Source of the DNA: Actinoplanes sp. M2I2
GTDB taxonomy: Bacteria; Actinomycetota; Actinomycetes; Mycobacteriales; Micromonosporaceae
NCBI RefSeq assembly: GCF_023544445.1
Contig: NZ_JALPVJ010000002.1
Coordinates: 620,001-684,000 of the forward strand
Reading direction: 5' to 3'
DNA length: 64,000 nucleotides
Of the stretch, positions 15,789-25,587 are shown one piece after another. The first letter of the stretch is position 1, and each line of letters begins with the position of its first letter. The notes beneath the pieces were generated by a model that was not told where the DNA came from, did not search any database, and was given only the letters and a program-made list of their open reading frames with translations. A program made the translations under genes and the position numbers.

Positions 15789-16625
15789 TCAGTCGGGCTC
15801 CTCCTTGACCCGGGCCACGAGTTGGGTCGGGTTGACGAAGCGCAGTGCGATGACCAGCAGGACCAGCATGGACGTGGTGTAGAGGACGGCCATCGCGTCG
15901 ACCGACTGCTGGGCCCGGATGCCGGCTGCCGACATGGAGTAGTAGAGCGCCACCACCAGCGTCTGCGAGTCCGGGCCGGCGGTGAGGAAGGTCAGCTCGA
16001 ACATGCCGACCGTGCGGACCAGCACCAGGATCGAGGCGGCCAGGATGCCGGGGATCAGCAACGGCGCCAGGATCCTGGCGAAGATCTGGTGGGTGCGGGC
16101 GCCGCACATGCGGGCCGCTCTCTCGACCGTGGGGTCGATCTGTTCGATGAACGGGGTCATCGTGAGGATCACGAACGGGATGGACGGGACGAGGTTGGCC
16201 AGCACCACGCCGGCCAGGTGACCGGCGAAGCCGTACTTGTAGAGGACCGTGGCCAGCGGGATGCCGTACGTGATCGGCGGCATCAGGATCGGGAGCAGGA
16301 ACAGCAGGTAGACCAGGCGGCGGCCGGGGAAGGAGCGCCGGGCCAGGACGTACGACGCGGGGACGCCGACCAGGACCGAGACGGCGACGACCAGGACCGC
16401 GACCTCCAGGGTCACCACCAGCACGTCGAACAGGCCGAACTCGGTCCACGCGGTGGAGTACCAGCGGGTCGTCCAGCCCTGCGGCAGCCACGTGTCGAAC
16501 CACCGCAGGCCGAACGAGTTGACGACCACCGAGGTGATCACGCCGGCCAGGCTGATCAGGAAGAACGCCACCGCGCCCCAGATCAGCCAGGCGGCCGGTG
16601 ACGCCACGATCCGGGCGCGGCTCAT
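15789..16625 (-). CDS. ABC transporter permease (second subunit)
   Basis: 278-residue inner-membrane permease with six hydrophobic helices. The cytoplasmic EAA loop is seen as PTVERAARMCGARTHQIFARILAPLLIPG (about 180-210), which docks the ATPase. It is most like permeases of polyamine/iron/2-aminoethylphosphonate-type importers (family-1 substrate-binding proteins). ATG at 16625 overlaps the upstream permease stop by 4 bp. Last gene of the LacI-SBP-ATPase-permease-permease run. Confidence 0.88.
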   Translation of the reverse strand: MSRARIVASPAAWLIWGAVAFFLISLAGVITSVVVNSFGLRWFDTWLPQGWTTRWYSTAWTEFGLFDVLVVTLEVAVLVVAVSVLVGVPASYVLARRSFPGRRLVYLLFLLPILMPPITYGIPLATVLYKYGFAGHLAGVVLANLVPSIPFVILTMTPFIEQIDPTVERAARMCGARTHQIFARILAPLLIPGILAASILVLVRTVGMFELTFLTAGPDSQTLVVALYYSMSAAGIRAQQSVDAMAVLYTTSMLVLLVIALRFVNPTQLVARVKEEPD

Positions 16626-17496
16626 CCCTTTCCTCCCGTCGAACCGGTGTAGAGCAGCGAGCGCAGGCCGAGCACGACGGCGACCACGGCCAGTTCGACC
16701 ACGCCCATCACCACGGCGATGGCGCTGCCCAGCGAATAGTCGTAGACCTCGTAGGCCGCGTGGTAGGCGGCGATGGAGATGACCCGGGTGGAGCCGGCCG
16801 GGTCGCCGACCAGCACCGCCGAGGGGAACACGCTGAAGGCGAGCACGAACGTCAGGCAGAACGTGGTGGCCAGCCCGGGCGCCAGCAGCGGCAGGGTGAT
16901 CCGCCGGAAGCGCTGCCACCCGCCCGCGCCCAGGGTGGCGGCGGCGCGTTCGAGCGTGGGGTCGATGCCCGAGAGGTAGGACAGGATGAGCAGGAACGCG
17001 AACGGGAACCCGGTGATGACCAGTGAGAAGAACACACCCCAGTAGTTGTTGGTCAGCCGCACCGGCTCGTCGATCAGCCCGATCGACAGCAACGCCCGGT
17101 TGAACCAGCCGGCCGGGCCCAGATAGTTGAGCAGTCCCTCGGCGGTCAGCACGGTGCCCAGCGTGATCGGCACGACCAGGACCGTGGTGAGCAGGCGCTT
17201 GCCGCGGAACCGGCCGCGCATCCGGTAGGCGATCGGCACCGACGCGGCCACGTTGAGGATCGCCGCCGGCAGCGACAGCCCGAGCGTGGTGGTGATGGTG
17301 TCCCGCTGGTAGGCGTCGGCGAAGAACGCGCGGTAGGCGCCGAAGACCCCGCCCTCGGCCGGTTGGAAGGACAGCCCGATCCCGTACGCGAAGGGGTAGA
17401 CGAACAGCGCCAGCACGCAGGCCAGGCCGGGCAGGAGCAGCCACAGGTGCCGGTCGACGCCCCGCTCGGCCAGCCGGTGCCGCAGCGCGACGCGGG

Positions 17497-17500
<4 letters not shown>
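16622..17500 (-). CDS. ABC transporter permease (first subunit)
   Basis: 292-residue permease with six predicted helices, the first at about 19-40 (LWLLLPGLACVLALFVYPFA). The EAA motif is PTLERAAATLGAGGWQRFRRITLPLLAPG (about residues 185-213). It overlaps both neighbours by 4 bp (ATPase stop upstream, second permease start downstream), so subunits are made in balanced amounts. Together with the genes at 15789 and 17497 it forms one importer core. Confidence 0.9.
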
Positions 17501-18548
<1,048 letters not shown>

Positions 18549-18552
<4 letters not shown>

Positions 18553-19754
18553 TTCTTCACCTTCGCGCCGCCGATCTCCCTGTCCCACCGGTCGAACGCG
18601 GTCACCAGCGCCTTGGCGTCCAGCGGCACCTCGACCGGGTTGCCGGCGATCAGCTGGTCGTATTCGGGCCGGCCGTACTCGGCGAGCGCCTGCTGACTTT
18701 CGGCCGGCGCCATGCTCAAGGTCACGTCCTTGACCGCCGGTCCGGGATAGAAGTAGCCCTGGTCGTACGCCTTGGCCTGCTGCTGCGGCGTGAGCATGTC
18801 CCGGAGCAGGTTGAGGACGGCGGCCTGCTTGGCCACTGGCACACCGCGCGGGATGACCGCGTAGTGCGCGTCGGTGACCCAGTGGAAGCCCTCGAGCGTG
18901 CCGACCCGGGCCTCCTTGGGCACGGTGCCGAGCACCCGCGGATTGATGTCCCAGCCCGTCGTGGTGGCGATGATCTTCGCCGAGCCGTTGGCCAGGTTCT
19001 TCATGGTCTCCGACGTGCTGGACGGGTAGAGGGTCACGTACTTGTCGAGCTCGGCCAGATAGGCCCAGGTCTTCGACCACCCGTTCACCGGGTCCTTGGG
19101 GTCGCTGTCGCCGAGCAGGTAGGGCAGGCCCATGAGGAACGTGCGGCCGGGCCCGGAGTTGGAGGGGCGGGCGTACTGCACGGTTCCCGGGTTGGCTTTC
19201 GCGTACGCCAGAAGCGCCTCGGCCGTCTTCGGCGGGTCGGCCACCGTGGCGGGCAGGTATTCGATCAGCGGCCCGGACGGGTAGTAGGTGACCGTGACGC
19301 CGTGGTCGCCGGCCAGCTTCTGCATGGCTGCCGCCCCGGGCAGGTAGTCGTTCATGCCCGGCAGCCGCGATGCCGAAGCGGGCAGCAGCGCCGTCCACAG
19401 TCCCTGGTCGATCCCCGCGGCCAGGCCGTCGACGCCGGTCAGCACGAGGTCGATGTCGACCCGGCCGGCGCCCTGCTGGGCCTTCACCTTGCCGACCAGC
19501 TCGGGCGCGGTGGCCTTGGAATAGGTGACCTTCTCGATCTGGTCCTTGTTGCGGGCCGCGAAGTCGTCGATCATCGGCTGGGTCAGCTGGAGGTTCCCGG
19601 CCACGTCGAGGACGTTGAGCGTGACGGCGCGGTCCGGCTTGTCGGGCACCGGCCCGGCGGTGGCGCCGCCGCCGCTGTCCGGACTGTCGGGCGCCCCGCA
19701 GGCGCCGATCAGCAGGGTGGCGGCGGCTGCGAGCGCGATTCTCGTACGAGCCAT
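18549..19754 (-). CDS. Extracellular solute-binding lipoprotein (family 1)
   Basis: 401-residue binding protein. It has a lipoprotein signal with lipobox LIGAC (Cys19), a Gly/Asp-rich linker, then a family-1 solute-binding fold starting VTLNVLDVAGNLQLTQPMIDDF. Two-lobe features (KVKAQQGAGRVDIDLVLTGVDG; FHWVTDAHYAVIPRGVPVAKQAAVLNLLRDML) fit polyamine/metal/phosphonate-type importers. Substrate is not deducible. It starts 15 bp after the LacI gene and overlaps the ATPase start by 4 bp. Confidence 0.88.
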
Positions 19755-19768
19755 GGCGGTGCCCTTCG

Positions 19769-20743
19769 TCAGCGGGCGGGGCCGGTGGAACCCCGCACCA
19801 TCAGTTGGGTCGGCAGATCACGCCGGACGGCCTTCCGGCTGTCCAGCAGGTGCAGCAGGAGGTCCACGCCGGCCTGGCCGGCCTCCTCCTTGGGCAGGGC
19901 GACGGTGGTGAGCGCGGGATGGACCATCTCGGCCAGCGGGATGTCGTCGAAGCCGAGCACGCTCAGGTCGTCCGGCACCGCGACGCCGCGGGCGGCCAGC
20001 CGGTGCAGCAGGCCGAGCGCGACCAGGTCGTTGTAGGCGATCACCGCGGTGACGGCGGCGGCCAGCACCCGGTCGGCCACCGACACGCCGCCGTGGAACT
20101 GCGGGGCGACGGTGCCCATCTCGACCAGCTCGACCCCGGTCCGCCGGGTGACCGCGCGCAGCGACCGGACCCGTTCCCGGTTGGCCCACGAGGTGCGCGG
20201 CCCGGCGACGTAGGCGATCCGCCGGTGCCCGAGGGCGATCAGGTGGCTCACCGCCTGGCGCATGCCGTCGAGGAACTCGGCGGTCACCGACGGCAGGCCG
20301 GGGACGCGGCGGTAGACCAGCACCGTCGGGACCTCGGCGGCCAGCGCCCGCAGCTCCGGCTCGGCCATCCGGGGGGAGCACAGCACGATGCCGTCGACCT
20401 GCTTGGCCAGCTTGCGCACCAGGCCGGCCTCGGCCGCCGGGTCCTCGTCGGTGTCGGCCAGGAAGACCGCGTGGTCGGCCTCGTGCGCGCGGCCCTGCAC
20501 GCCCTTGACGATGCTCGGGAAGAACGGGTTGGCCAGGTCGGGCACGAGCAGGCCGAGGTTGCCGGTGCGCCCGGTGATCAGCCCGCGGGCGGCGCGGTTG
20601 GGGTGGTAGCCGAGGCTGGCGGCGACCTCGCGGACCCGGTCGCGGGTGGCCGGCCGGACGACGTCCGGCGTGGACAGCGCTCGGGTCACCGTGGCCGCCG
20701 AGACACCGGCCACGCGGGCGACCTCTCTGATGGTCACTGCCAC
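19769..20743 (-). CDS. LacI-family transcriptional repressor
   Basis: 324-residue regulator: N-terminal helix-turn-helix (VTIREVARVAGVSAATVTRALS), hinge helix (PNRAARGLITGRT) and a periplasmic-binding-protein-like effector domain (GNLGLLVPDLANPFFPSIVKGVQG; VIAYNDLVALGLLH; LSVLGFDDIPLAEMVHP). Start is GTG at 20743; GTG at 20737 is also possible. As first gene of the import operon it probably represses itself and the transporter until the ligand binds. Divergent from the CNB/reductase fusion at 20895. Confidence 0.92.
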   Translation of the reverse strand: MAVTIREVARVAGVSAATVTRALSTPDVVRPATRDRVREVAASLGYHPNRAARGLITGRTGNLGLLVPDLANPFFPSIVKGVQGRAHEADHAVFLADTDEDPAAEAGLVRKLAKQVDGIVLCSPRMAEPELRALAAEVPTVLVYRRVPGLPSVTAEFLDGMRQAVSHLIALGHRRIAYVAGPRTSWANRERVRSLRAVTRRTGVELVEMGTVAPQFHGGVSVADRVLAAAVTAVIAYNDLVALGLLHRLAARGVAVPDDLSVLGFDDIPLAEMVHPALTTVALPKEEAGQAGVDLLLHLLDSRKAVRRDLPTQLMVRGSTGPAR

Positions 20744-20750
20744 GCGGGCC

Positions 20751-20780
20751 AGTCTGAAATCCGTTGCAAACCGCTGTCAA
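20751..20780 (-). promoter_or_regulatory. Promoter of the LacI-ABC operon, possibly leaderless
   Basis: Reverse strand: perfect -35 TTGACA (20775-20780), 18-bp spacer, weak -10 CAGACT (20751-20756). The expected start point would fall at or next to the GTG at 20743, which would give a leaderless transcript. The spacer contains TTGCAA (20764-20769), a possible operator half for LacI. Confidence 0.4.
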
Positions 20781-20821
20781 GACATCGACCATGATCTCTG
20801 CGCTAGGAGCGGATTCCGGTC

Positions 20822-20835
20822 TGAAAACCTTTTCA
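20822..20835. promoter_or_regulatory. Inverted repeat TGAAAA-CC-TTTTCA, candidate operator
   Basis: A 6+2+6 bp inverted repeat, conspicuously AT-rich for this genome, in the 151-bp gap between the LacI gene (starts 20743, leftward) and the oxidoreductase (starts 20895, rightward). The form fits a LacI-type operator; binding is not shown. Confidence 0.45.
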
Positions 20836-20894
20836 TTCCGCGTCACGGCCGGGTTCGGAGCGCGGTTGCTGCTTGATCGCGGCATGCTGGACGC

Positions 20895-22481
20895 GTGAAC
20901 GCGTACCCGGTCCTCACCGACGAACAGCTGGCGGTCCTTGGCACGTACGGTCAGCAGCGGGAAGTGACCGCCGGAGAGGTCGTCTATTCGCCCGCCGACG
21001 AGCACAACCCGCTGGTCGTGGTGCTGACGGGGGAGATCGAGGTCCGGGACGAGGCGCAGGGGCACGACGTCGAGTTCGCGCGGTTCGGGCCGGGGACGTT
21101 CGTCGGCGAGCTCAACCTGCTGACCGGGCAGCGGCCGTACGTGACGGCGCGGGCGACGGTCGCGGGCCGGGTGATCACGATACCGGGCGAGCGGCTGCGG
21201 ACCCTGCTGGAACGGGAGACGGAGCTGGCCGACCTGCTGGTCAACGGCATGATCGCCCGGCGCAAGCTCCGGCTGGCGGACAGCGCCGACCACGGCACCA
21301 TCGAGATCGTCGGCCTGCCGGTGTCGGAGGGGACGCTGGCCCTGCGCACGTTCCTCAACCGCAATTCGGTGCCGTACCGGTTCGTCGACTTCGAGGCGGC
21401 CGCCGACCCCATCGCGACGCGCGACGACCTGCCCGTGGCGGTCACCCCGGACCGCGTGCTGCGGCGGGCCACGCCGGGAAGGCTGGCCGAGGCCCTGGGA
21501 CTGACCCTGGCCCCGGACGACGACCTGCCCTACGACGTGGCCGTGGTCGGCGCCGGCCCGGCCGGGCTGGCCACCGCGGTCTACGGCGCCTCCGAGGGGC
21601 TGCGCGTGGTGGTCTTCGACGCGACCGCGCCGGGCGGGCAGGCCGGGACCAGCTCGCGGATCGAGAACTACCTCGGCTTCCCGGGCGGCATCTCCGGGGC
21701 CGAGCTGACCACCCGGGCGACGTTCCAGGCCCAGCGGTTCGGCGCCCGGCTGGTCAGCCCGTGCCGGGTGGCCGCGATCGAGGAGTCGGACGACGGCTTC
21801 GCGGTGACGCTCACCGACGGCGGGCGGGCCCGCGCCCGGACGATCGTGGTCGCCGCCGGCGCGGAGTACCGCCGCCTGCCGCTCGACGGGTGGGACCGGC
21901 TCGAGGGAGCGGGCATCTACTACGCCGCGACGGAGCTCGAGGCCGAGCTGTGTGCGGGCGCCGAGGCGGTCGTGCTCGGCGGCGGCAACTCGGCCGGGCA
22001 GGCGGCCGTCTATCTGGCCCGCCGCTGCAGCCGGGTCACCATCGTCATCCGGCGGGACTCGCTCGCCGAGTCGATGTCGCAATACCTGATCGACCGCGTC
22101 GAGGGCCACGACCGCATCGACGTCGCCGCCCGCACCGTCATCGGCGCCGTCCGCGGCCGCGAGCACCTCGACGTGGTCGAGCTGCGGGACAGCCGGACGG
22201 ACGAGACGCGCGAGGTCGACGCCCGTGCGCTGTTCTGTTTCATCGGCGCCCGCCCGGCCACCGACTGGCTGCCGGCCGCGGTGCGCCGCGACGACGACGG
22301 TTTCGTGCTCACCGACGTCGAGGTGCGGACCACCCGGCCCCGCCTGCCCTACGAGACCTCGCTGGACGGGGTGTTCGCGGCCGGCGACGTCCGCCAGGGT
22401 TCGATGAAGCGGGTGGCGGCCGCGGTGGGGGAGGGGTCGTCGGTGATCCGCTCGGTGCACCGCTTCCTGGAGCCGCGCTGA
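20895..22481 (+). CDS. Cyclic-nucleotide-binding / thioredoxin-reductase-like FAD oxidoreductase fusion without redox cysteines
   Basis: 528-residue three-part protein. Residues 1-125 are a CNB (CRP-like) domain (VVVLTGEIEVRDE, FGPGTFVGELNLLTGQRPYV). Residues 134-205 look like a glutaredoxin/thioredoxin-like fold without cysteines (IEIVGLPVSEGTLALRTFLNRNSVPYRFVDF). Residues 212-528 are a thioredoxin-reductase-like domain with FAD motif VVGAGPAGLA (218-227), GGQAGTSSRIENYLGFP, NADPH motif LGGGNSAGQA (361-370) and the C-terminal FAD motif DGVFAAGDVR. The CxxC expected after GAGIYY is replaced by YAATE (343-347). It therefore cannot reduce thioredoxin in the classical way, and its acceptor is unknown. 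Start GTG 20895. Confidence 0.87.
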   Translation: MNAYPVLTDEQLAVLGTYGQQREVTAGEVVYSPADEHNPLVVVLTGEIEVRDEAQGHDVEFARFGPGTFVGELNLLTGQRPYVTARATVAGRVITIPGERLRTLLERETELADLLVNGMIARRKLRLADSADHGTIEIVGLPVSEGTLALRTFLNRNSVPYRFVDFEAAADPIATRDDLPVAVTPDRVLRRATPGRLAEALGLTLAPDDDLPYDVAVVGAGPAGLATAVYGASEGLRVVVFDATAPGGQAGTSSRIENYLGFPGGISGAELTTRATFQAQRFGARLVSPCRVAAIEESDDGFAVTLTDGGRARARTIVVAAGAEYRRLPLDGWDRLEGAGIYYAATELEAELCAGAEAVVLGGGNSAGQAAVYLARRCSRVTIVIRRDSLAESMSQYLIDRVEGHDRIDVAARTVIGAVRGREHLDVVELRDSRTDETREVDARALFCFIGARPATDWLPAAVRRDDDGFVLTDVEVRTTRPRLPYETSLDGVFAAGDVRQGSMKRVAAAVGEGSSVIRSVHRFLEPR

Positions 22482-22493
22482 CGCCCGGGGCGA

Positions 22494-25241
22494 TCAGGGA
22501 GTACGGCTGCCACCGGTCAGCGCGTCGCGCAGGCTCGCCCGCGACGAGATCCCCAGCTTGGGAAAGATCCGGTACAGGTGGGCGCCGACGGTCCGGGGCG
22601 ACAGATAGAGGCGCTCGGCGATCTGCTTGTTGCTCAGCCCGCCCGCGGCCAGCTCGGCGATCTCGTACTCCTGGGCGGTCAGGGCGGCCGGGGCGGACGC
22701 GCCGGCCTGCTCCGCGGCGCCCGCCGGCCGGTGCCCGGCGGCCCGCAGCTCCTGGACGGTGCGGGCCAGCCACGGCTCGGCCCCCATCGAGGCGAAGCCC
22801 GTACGCGCGTCCAGCAGATGCCGCCGGGCGTCGGCGAGCGCCTTGTGGCGGCGCAGCTTCTCGGCGAAGGCGAGCCGGATCCGGGACGCCTCGAACAGCC
22901 AGGGGCGCGCGGACGGCTCCCGCAGCGTGGCTTCCAGCCGCGCGCTCGCCCGGTCGTCGCCGAACGCGAGAGCGTCCACGCCGGCCTGCAGCAGGGCCAT
23001 CCGCGGGGACAGCCGGGCCACCCCGGCCGAGCGCATGGCCTCGGCGTGGGCCCGGGCCTCGGCCGTCCGCCCGGTGCGCAGCGCCGCCTCGACCAGGTCG
23101 AGCATCACCCAGGTGCTGTGCGGCAGGTACGGGGCCAGCACCCCGGCCGGGCTCATCGCGGTGGCGTGCTGGTAGGCGGCCTCGAAGTCGCCCGCGGCCG
23201 CGGCGGCGAGCGCGCGGGGATGGTGGGCGAAGGCGGCCGCGCCGGCCACCCCGCGGGGCAGGGCCCAGTGAGTGATCTCGTCGGCCAGGGCGCCCGCCTC
23301 GTCGGCCCGGCCGCGTCCGGCCGCGATGACCGCCCGGTTGTAGCGGAAGTACCACGCGAAGAACTGCACGCCGGCGGTGTCGCAGACCCGCTGTCCCTCC
23401 CGCGCGAGCTCCTCGGCCTCGTCCCATCGGCCGGTCAGGTAGTCGTCGAGGCAGAGGTGCATCAGCGCGCCCAGGTGCCGGCGCGGCGACCCGCCGTCGC
23501 GGCCCTGGTGGACCACCCGCCACGAGGGCTCCCGGAGGTCGGCCAGCCGGTCCAGATAGACCGACGCGGTGCCGGCCCGGACGACGCGGCTCGGGTCGTC
23601 CTCGTGGGCCATCCCGGCCAGCAGGACGTCGCTCTCGGCCCGGGCGGAGGCGCCCGTGCGTACCGGGTCGGGGAAGGTCTTGCTCAGCACCGACAGGATG
23701 TCGGGCGGCGCCGGGGTGAGCCGCTCCATCGCCCGGTGGAACACGGCCCAGTGCGCCGGGGTGCCCGCATACCAGGACAGCAGGATCAGGGTGTGCAGCG
23801 CCTCGACGAGGGCCGGGTCGTCGGCCCGCCAGCCGTGCCGGCCGGTCTCGATCGCGCCGGCCAGGAGCCGGTGGGCGGTGTGCACGTCACCGTCGCCGTT
23901 GAGCATGAGGAAGGCGGCCGCGTTGGCCACGTGCAGCGATCCCGACGGGTCCAGGGGCGCGGCCCGCGCGTCGGCCAGCAGGGTCGTCGGGTCGGTCCCG
24001 GCATCGCCGGACTCCGCGCCGATGTACGCCGCCTCGGCCAGCCGCCGGACCCGGGCCTCCGTGGTGGCGCTCAGGTCGGCCGCCCGCACCAGCGAGGTCA
24101 CCGCGCCCAGCACGTCACCGCGGAGCAGCATCCGGTGCGCGGCGTCGTCGAGATGGGCCGCGACCGCCTCGTCGGGCCCGCTCACCGCGGCGGCCAGATG
24201 CCAGGCCCGCCGCTCGGGATCGCCGGTCAGCGCCGCCGCGATGGCCAGGTGGGCGTCGCGGCGTTCCTCGTGGGTGGACATCGCGACCAGAGCCGACCGG
24301 ATCAGCGGATGACGGAAGGACAGGATCGCCGTCGCGTCGTCCACCCGCACCAGCCGGGCCCGCTCGGCCGGGGCGAGATCCTCGAGGCGGGCCATCGCGC
24401 GCAGCACGCGGATGTCGCCGGTGCCCTCGAACGTGGCGATCAGCAGCACCCGGCGCGTGGCCGGTGGCAGATCGGCTGTCCGCTGGGCGAACAGCGCCTG
24501 CAACCGATCGCTCAGCGGCACCACGCCGGCCTGGCCCGGCCCCGGTTCCTCGGTGCCCACGAGTGTGGCGGGCAGCTCGGTCAGCGCCAGCGGGTTGCCC
24601 TGGGCGAGGTCGAGCAGCCGCCGGCGCACGGGCGGCGGCAGGCCGGGGGAGCGGGTGTCGACCAGGCGGCCCGACGCCTCCCGGCTGAGCGGCCGGATGA
24701 CCACCTCGGTGAGGCCCCGCGGATCGAGGAAACTGTCGGTGCCCGTACGGGACGTCGCCACCACCCCGACCGGGGAGCCCGCGACCCGGCGGGCCACGAA
24801 GCTCAGCACCACGGCGCTCGGCCGGTCGATCCACTGCACGTCGTCGACCACGAGCAACACCGGCGCGGTCCGGGCGACGGTTGTCACCAGCGCCAGCGCG
24901 GCGTTGCAGACGAGCAGCGGCGCGGCCGGCGGGCCGGGGCCGAAGCCGAGCGCAACGATCAGCGCGTCGCGCAGGCCGGGCGGCAGCCGCATCATCTCGG
25001 CGTGCAGCGGCAGCAGCAACTGGTTGAGCACCGAATAGCTGACGTCGGCCTCGAACTCCGAACCCGAGGCGCGCAGCACCAGCATGCCGGCCCGGTCCGC
25101 CAGGTCGGCCATGGCGACGATCAGCGCCGACTTCCCGACGCCGGGCTCGCCGCGGACCAGCCGGACGTCACCACCGTCGCGGGCCGACTCCAGGAAACTC
25201 GCTATGCGGTCGAGCTCGGTCTCGCGTCCGAAGAGCTCCAT
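22494..25241 (-). CDS. LAL-type LuxR regulator (ATPase + HTH)
   Basis: 915-residue regulator of the large ATP-binding LuxR class. Walker A GEPGVGKS is at 31-38 and Walker B VLLVVDDVQWID near 130; a long helical repeat (TPR-like) region fills the middle, and the C-terminal LuxR helix-turn-helix reads LTAQEYEIAELAAGGLSNKQIAERLYLSPRTV. Such proteins are ATP-dependent activators of secondary-metabolite or catabolic genes. It has its own promoter with an overlapping palindrome (25310-25346). Convergent with the CNB/reductase gene, 12 bp apart. Target genes unknown. Confidence 0.9.
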   Translation of the reverse strand: MELFGRETELDRIASFLESARDGGDVRLVRGEPGVGKSALIVAMADLADRAGMLVLRASGSEFEADVSYSVLNQLLLPLHAEMMRLPPGLRDALIVALGFGPGPPAAPLLVCNAALALVTTVARTAPVLLVVDDVQWIDRPSAVVLSFVARRVAGSPVGVVATSRTGTDSFLDPRGLTEVVIRPLSREASGRLVDTRSPGLPPPVRRRLLDLAQGNPLALTELPATLVGTEEPGPGQAGVVPLSDRLQALFAQRTADLPPATRRVLLIATFEGTGDIRVLRAMARLEDLAPAERARLVRVDDATAILSFRHPLIRSALVAMSTHEERRDAHLAIAAALTGDPERRAWHLAAAVSGPDEAVAAHLDDAAHRMLLRGDVLGAVTSLVRAADLSATTEARVRRLAEAAYIGAESGDAGTDPTTLLADARAAPLDPSGSLHVANAAAFLMLNGDGDVHTAHRLLAGAIETGRHGWRADDPALVEALHTLILLSWYAGTPAHWAVFHRAMERLTPAPPDILSVLSKTFPDPVRTGASARAESDVLLAGMAHEDDPSRVVRAGTASVYLDRLADLREPSWRVVHQGRDGGSPRRHLGALMHLCLDDYLTGRWDEAEELAREGQRVCDTAGVQFFAWYFRYNRAVIAAGRGRADEAGALADEITHWALPRGVAGAAAFAHHPRALAAAAAGDFEAAYQHATAMSPAGVLAPYLPHSTWVMLDLVEAALRTGRTAEARAHAEAMRSAGVARLSPRMALLQAGVDALAFGDDRASARLEATLREPSARPWLFEASRIRLAFAEKLRRHKALADARRHLLDARTGFASMGAEPWLARTVQELRAAGHRPAGAAEQAGASAPAALTAQEYEIAELAAGGLSNKQIAERLYLSPRTVGAHLYRIFPKLGISSRASLRDALTGGSRTP

Positions 25242-25309
25242 CGTTCAGTCGATCGCCGTCGCGGCCCGGACCGGTGCCCCGCGTGCTGGGCGGCGTACCG
25301 GCTTCGACA

Positions 25310-25323
25310 TGCAATATATTGCA
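25310..25323. promoter_or_regulatory. Perfect 14-bp palindrome TGCAATATATTGCA (operator)
   Basis: Fully self-complementary and AT-rich in a very GC-rich surrounding. It covers the -10 hexamer of the LAL promoter (25318-25323), the classic position for a repressor site. About 70 bp upstream of the LAL start codon. Confidence 0.65.
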
Positions 25324-25346
25324 GTCCATGGGCCGGATCTTGTCAA
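25318..25346 (-). promoter_or_regulatory. Promoter of the LAL regulator at 22494-25241
   Basis: Reverse strand: -35 TTGACA (25341-25346, perfect), spacer 17 bp, -10 TGCAAT (25318-25323, 4 of 6). Transcription would start near 25311, giving a leader of about 70 nt. The palindrome overlaps the -10. Confidence 0.6.
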
Positions 25347-25361
25347 CTGTCCTGGCGCGGG

Positions 25362-25553
25362 TCACTCGTCGGCGGGGGGCTTGTCCTTCGCGCGGCTGCC
25401 GGAGCCGGTGCTGAACGCGATCGCGAAGACTGTCCCGATCGAGACGCCGAAGATGAGGGCGACGATGACACCGTCGAACAGGAGCAGGCCGATCACGCAG
25501 CCGATCGCCACGCCGGCGACCCAGGCCCAGACGGGGATGTTCCAGAGTTTCAC
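25362..25553 (-). CDS. Small membrane protein (63 aa)
   Basis: 63-residue protein with two adjacent hydrophobic helices (VWAWVAGVAIGCVIGLLLF and IVALIFGVSIGTVFAIAF) and a charged tail SGSRAKDKPPADE. The start is GTG at 25553. Sequence style and codon use fit a real small protein. It lies 34 bp downstream of the diguanylate cyclase on the same strand and may share its transcript. Function unknown. Confidence 0.65.
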   Translation of the reverse strand: MKLWNIPVWAWVAGVAIGCVIGLLLFDGVIVALIFGVSIGTVFAIAFSTGSGSRAKDKPPADE

Positions 25554-25587
25554 AGCCGTCGAAGTACCCGGCCGGGCGGGCCGGCAA

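Noticed and set aside
14143..16503. Longer amidohydrolase starting at 16503
   Set aside because: The extension overlaps a permease antisense-frame and lacks family similarity; the Tat signal begins at 15678.
20873..23275. 800-codon forward frame
   Set aside because: Overlaps the CNB/reductase fusion in another frame and runs antisense into the LAL gene; no domain features.
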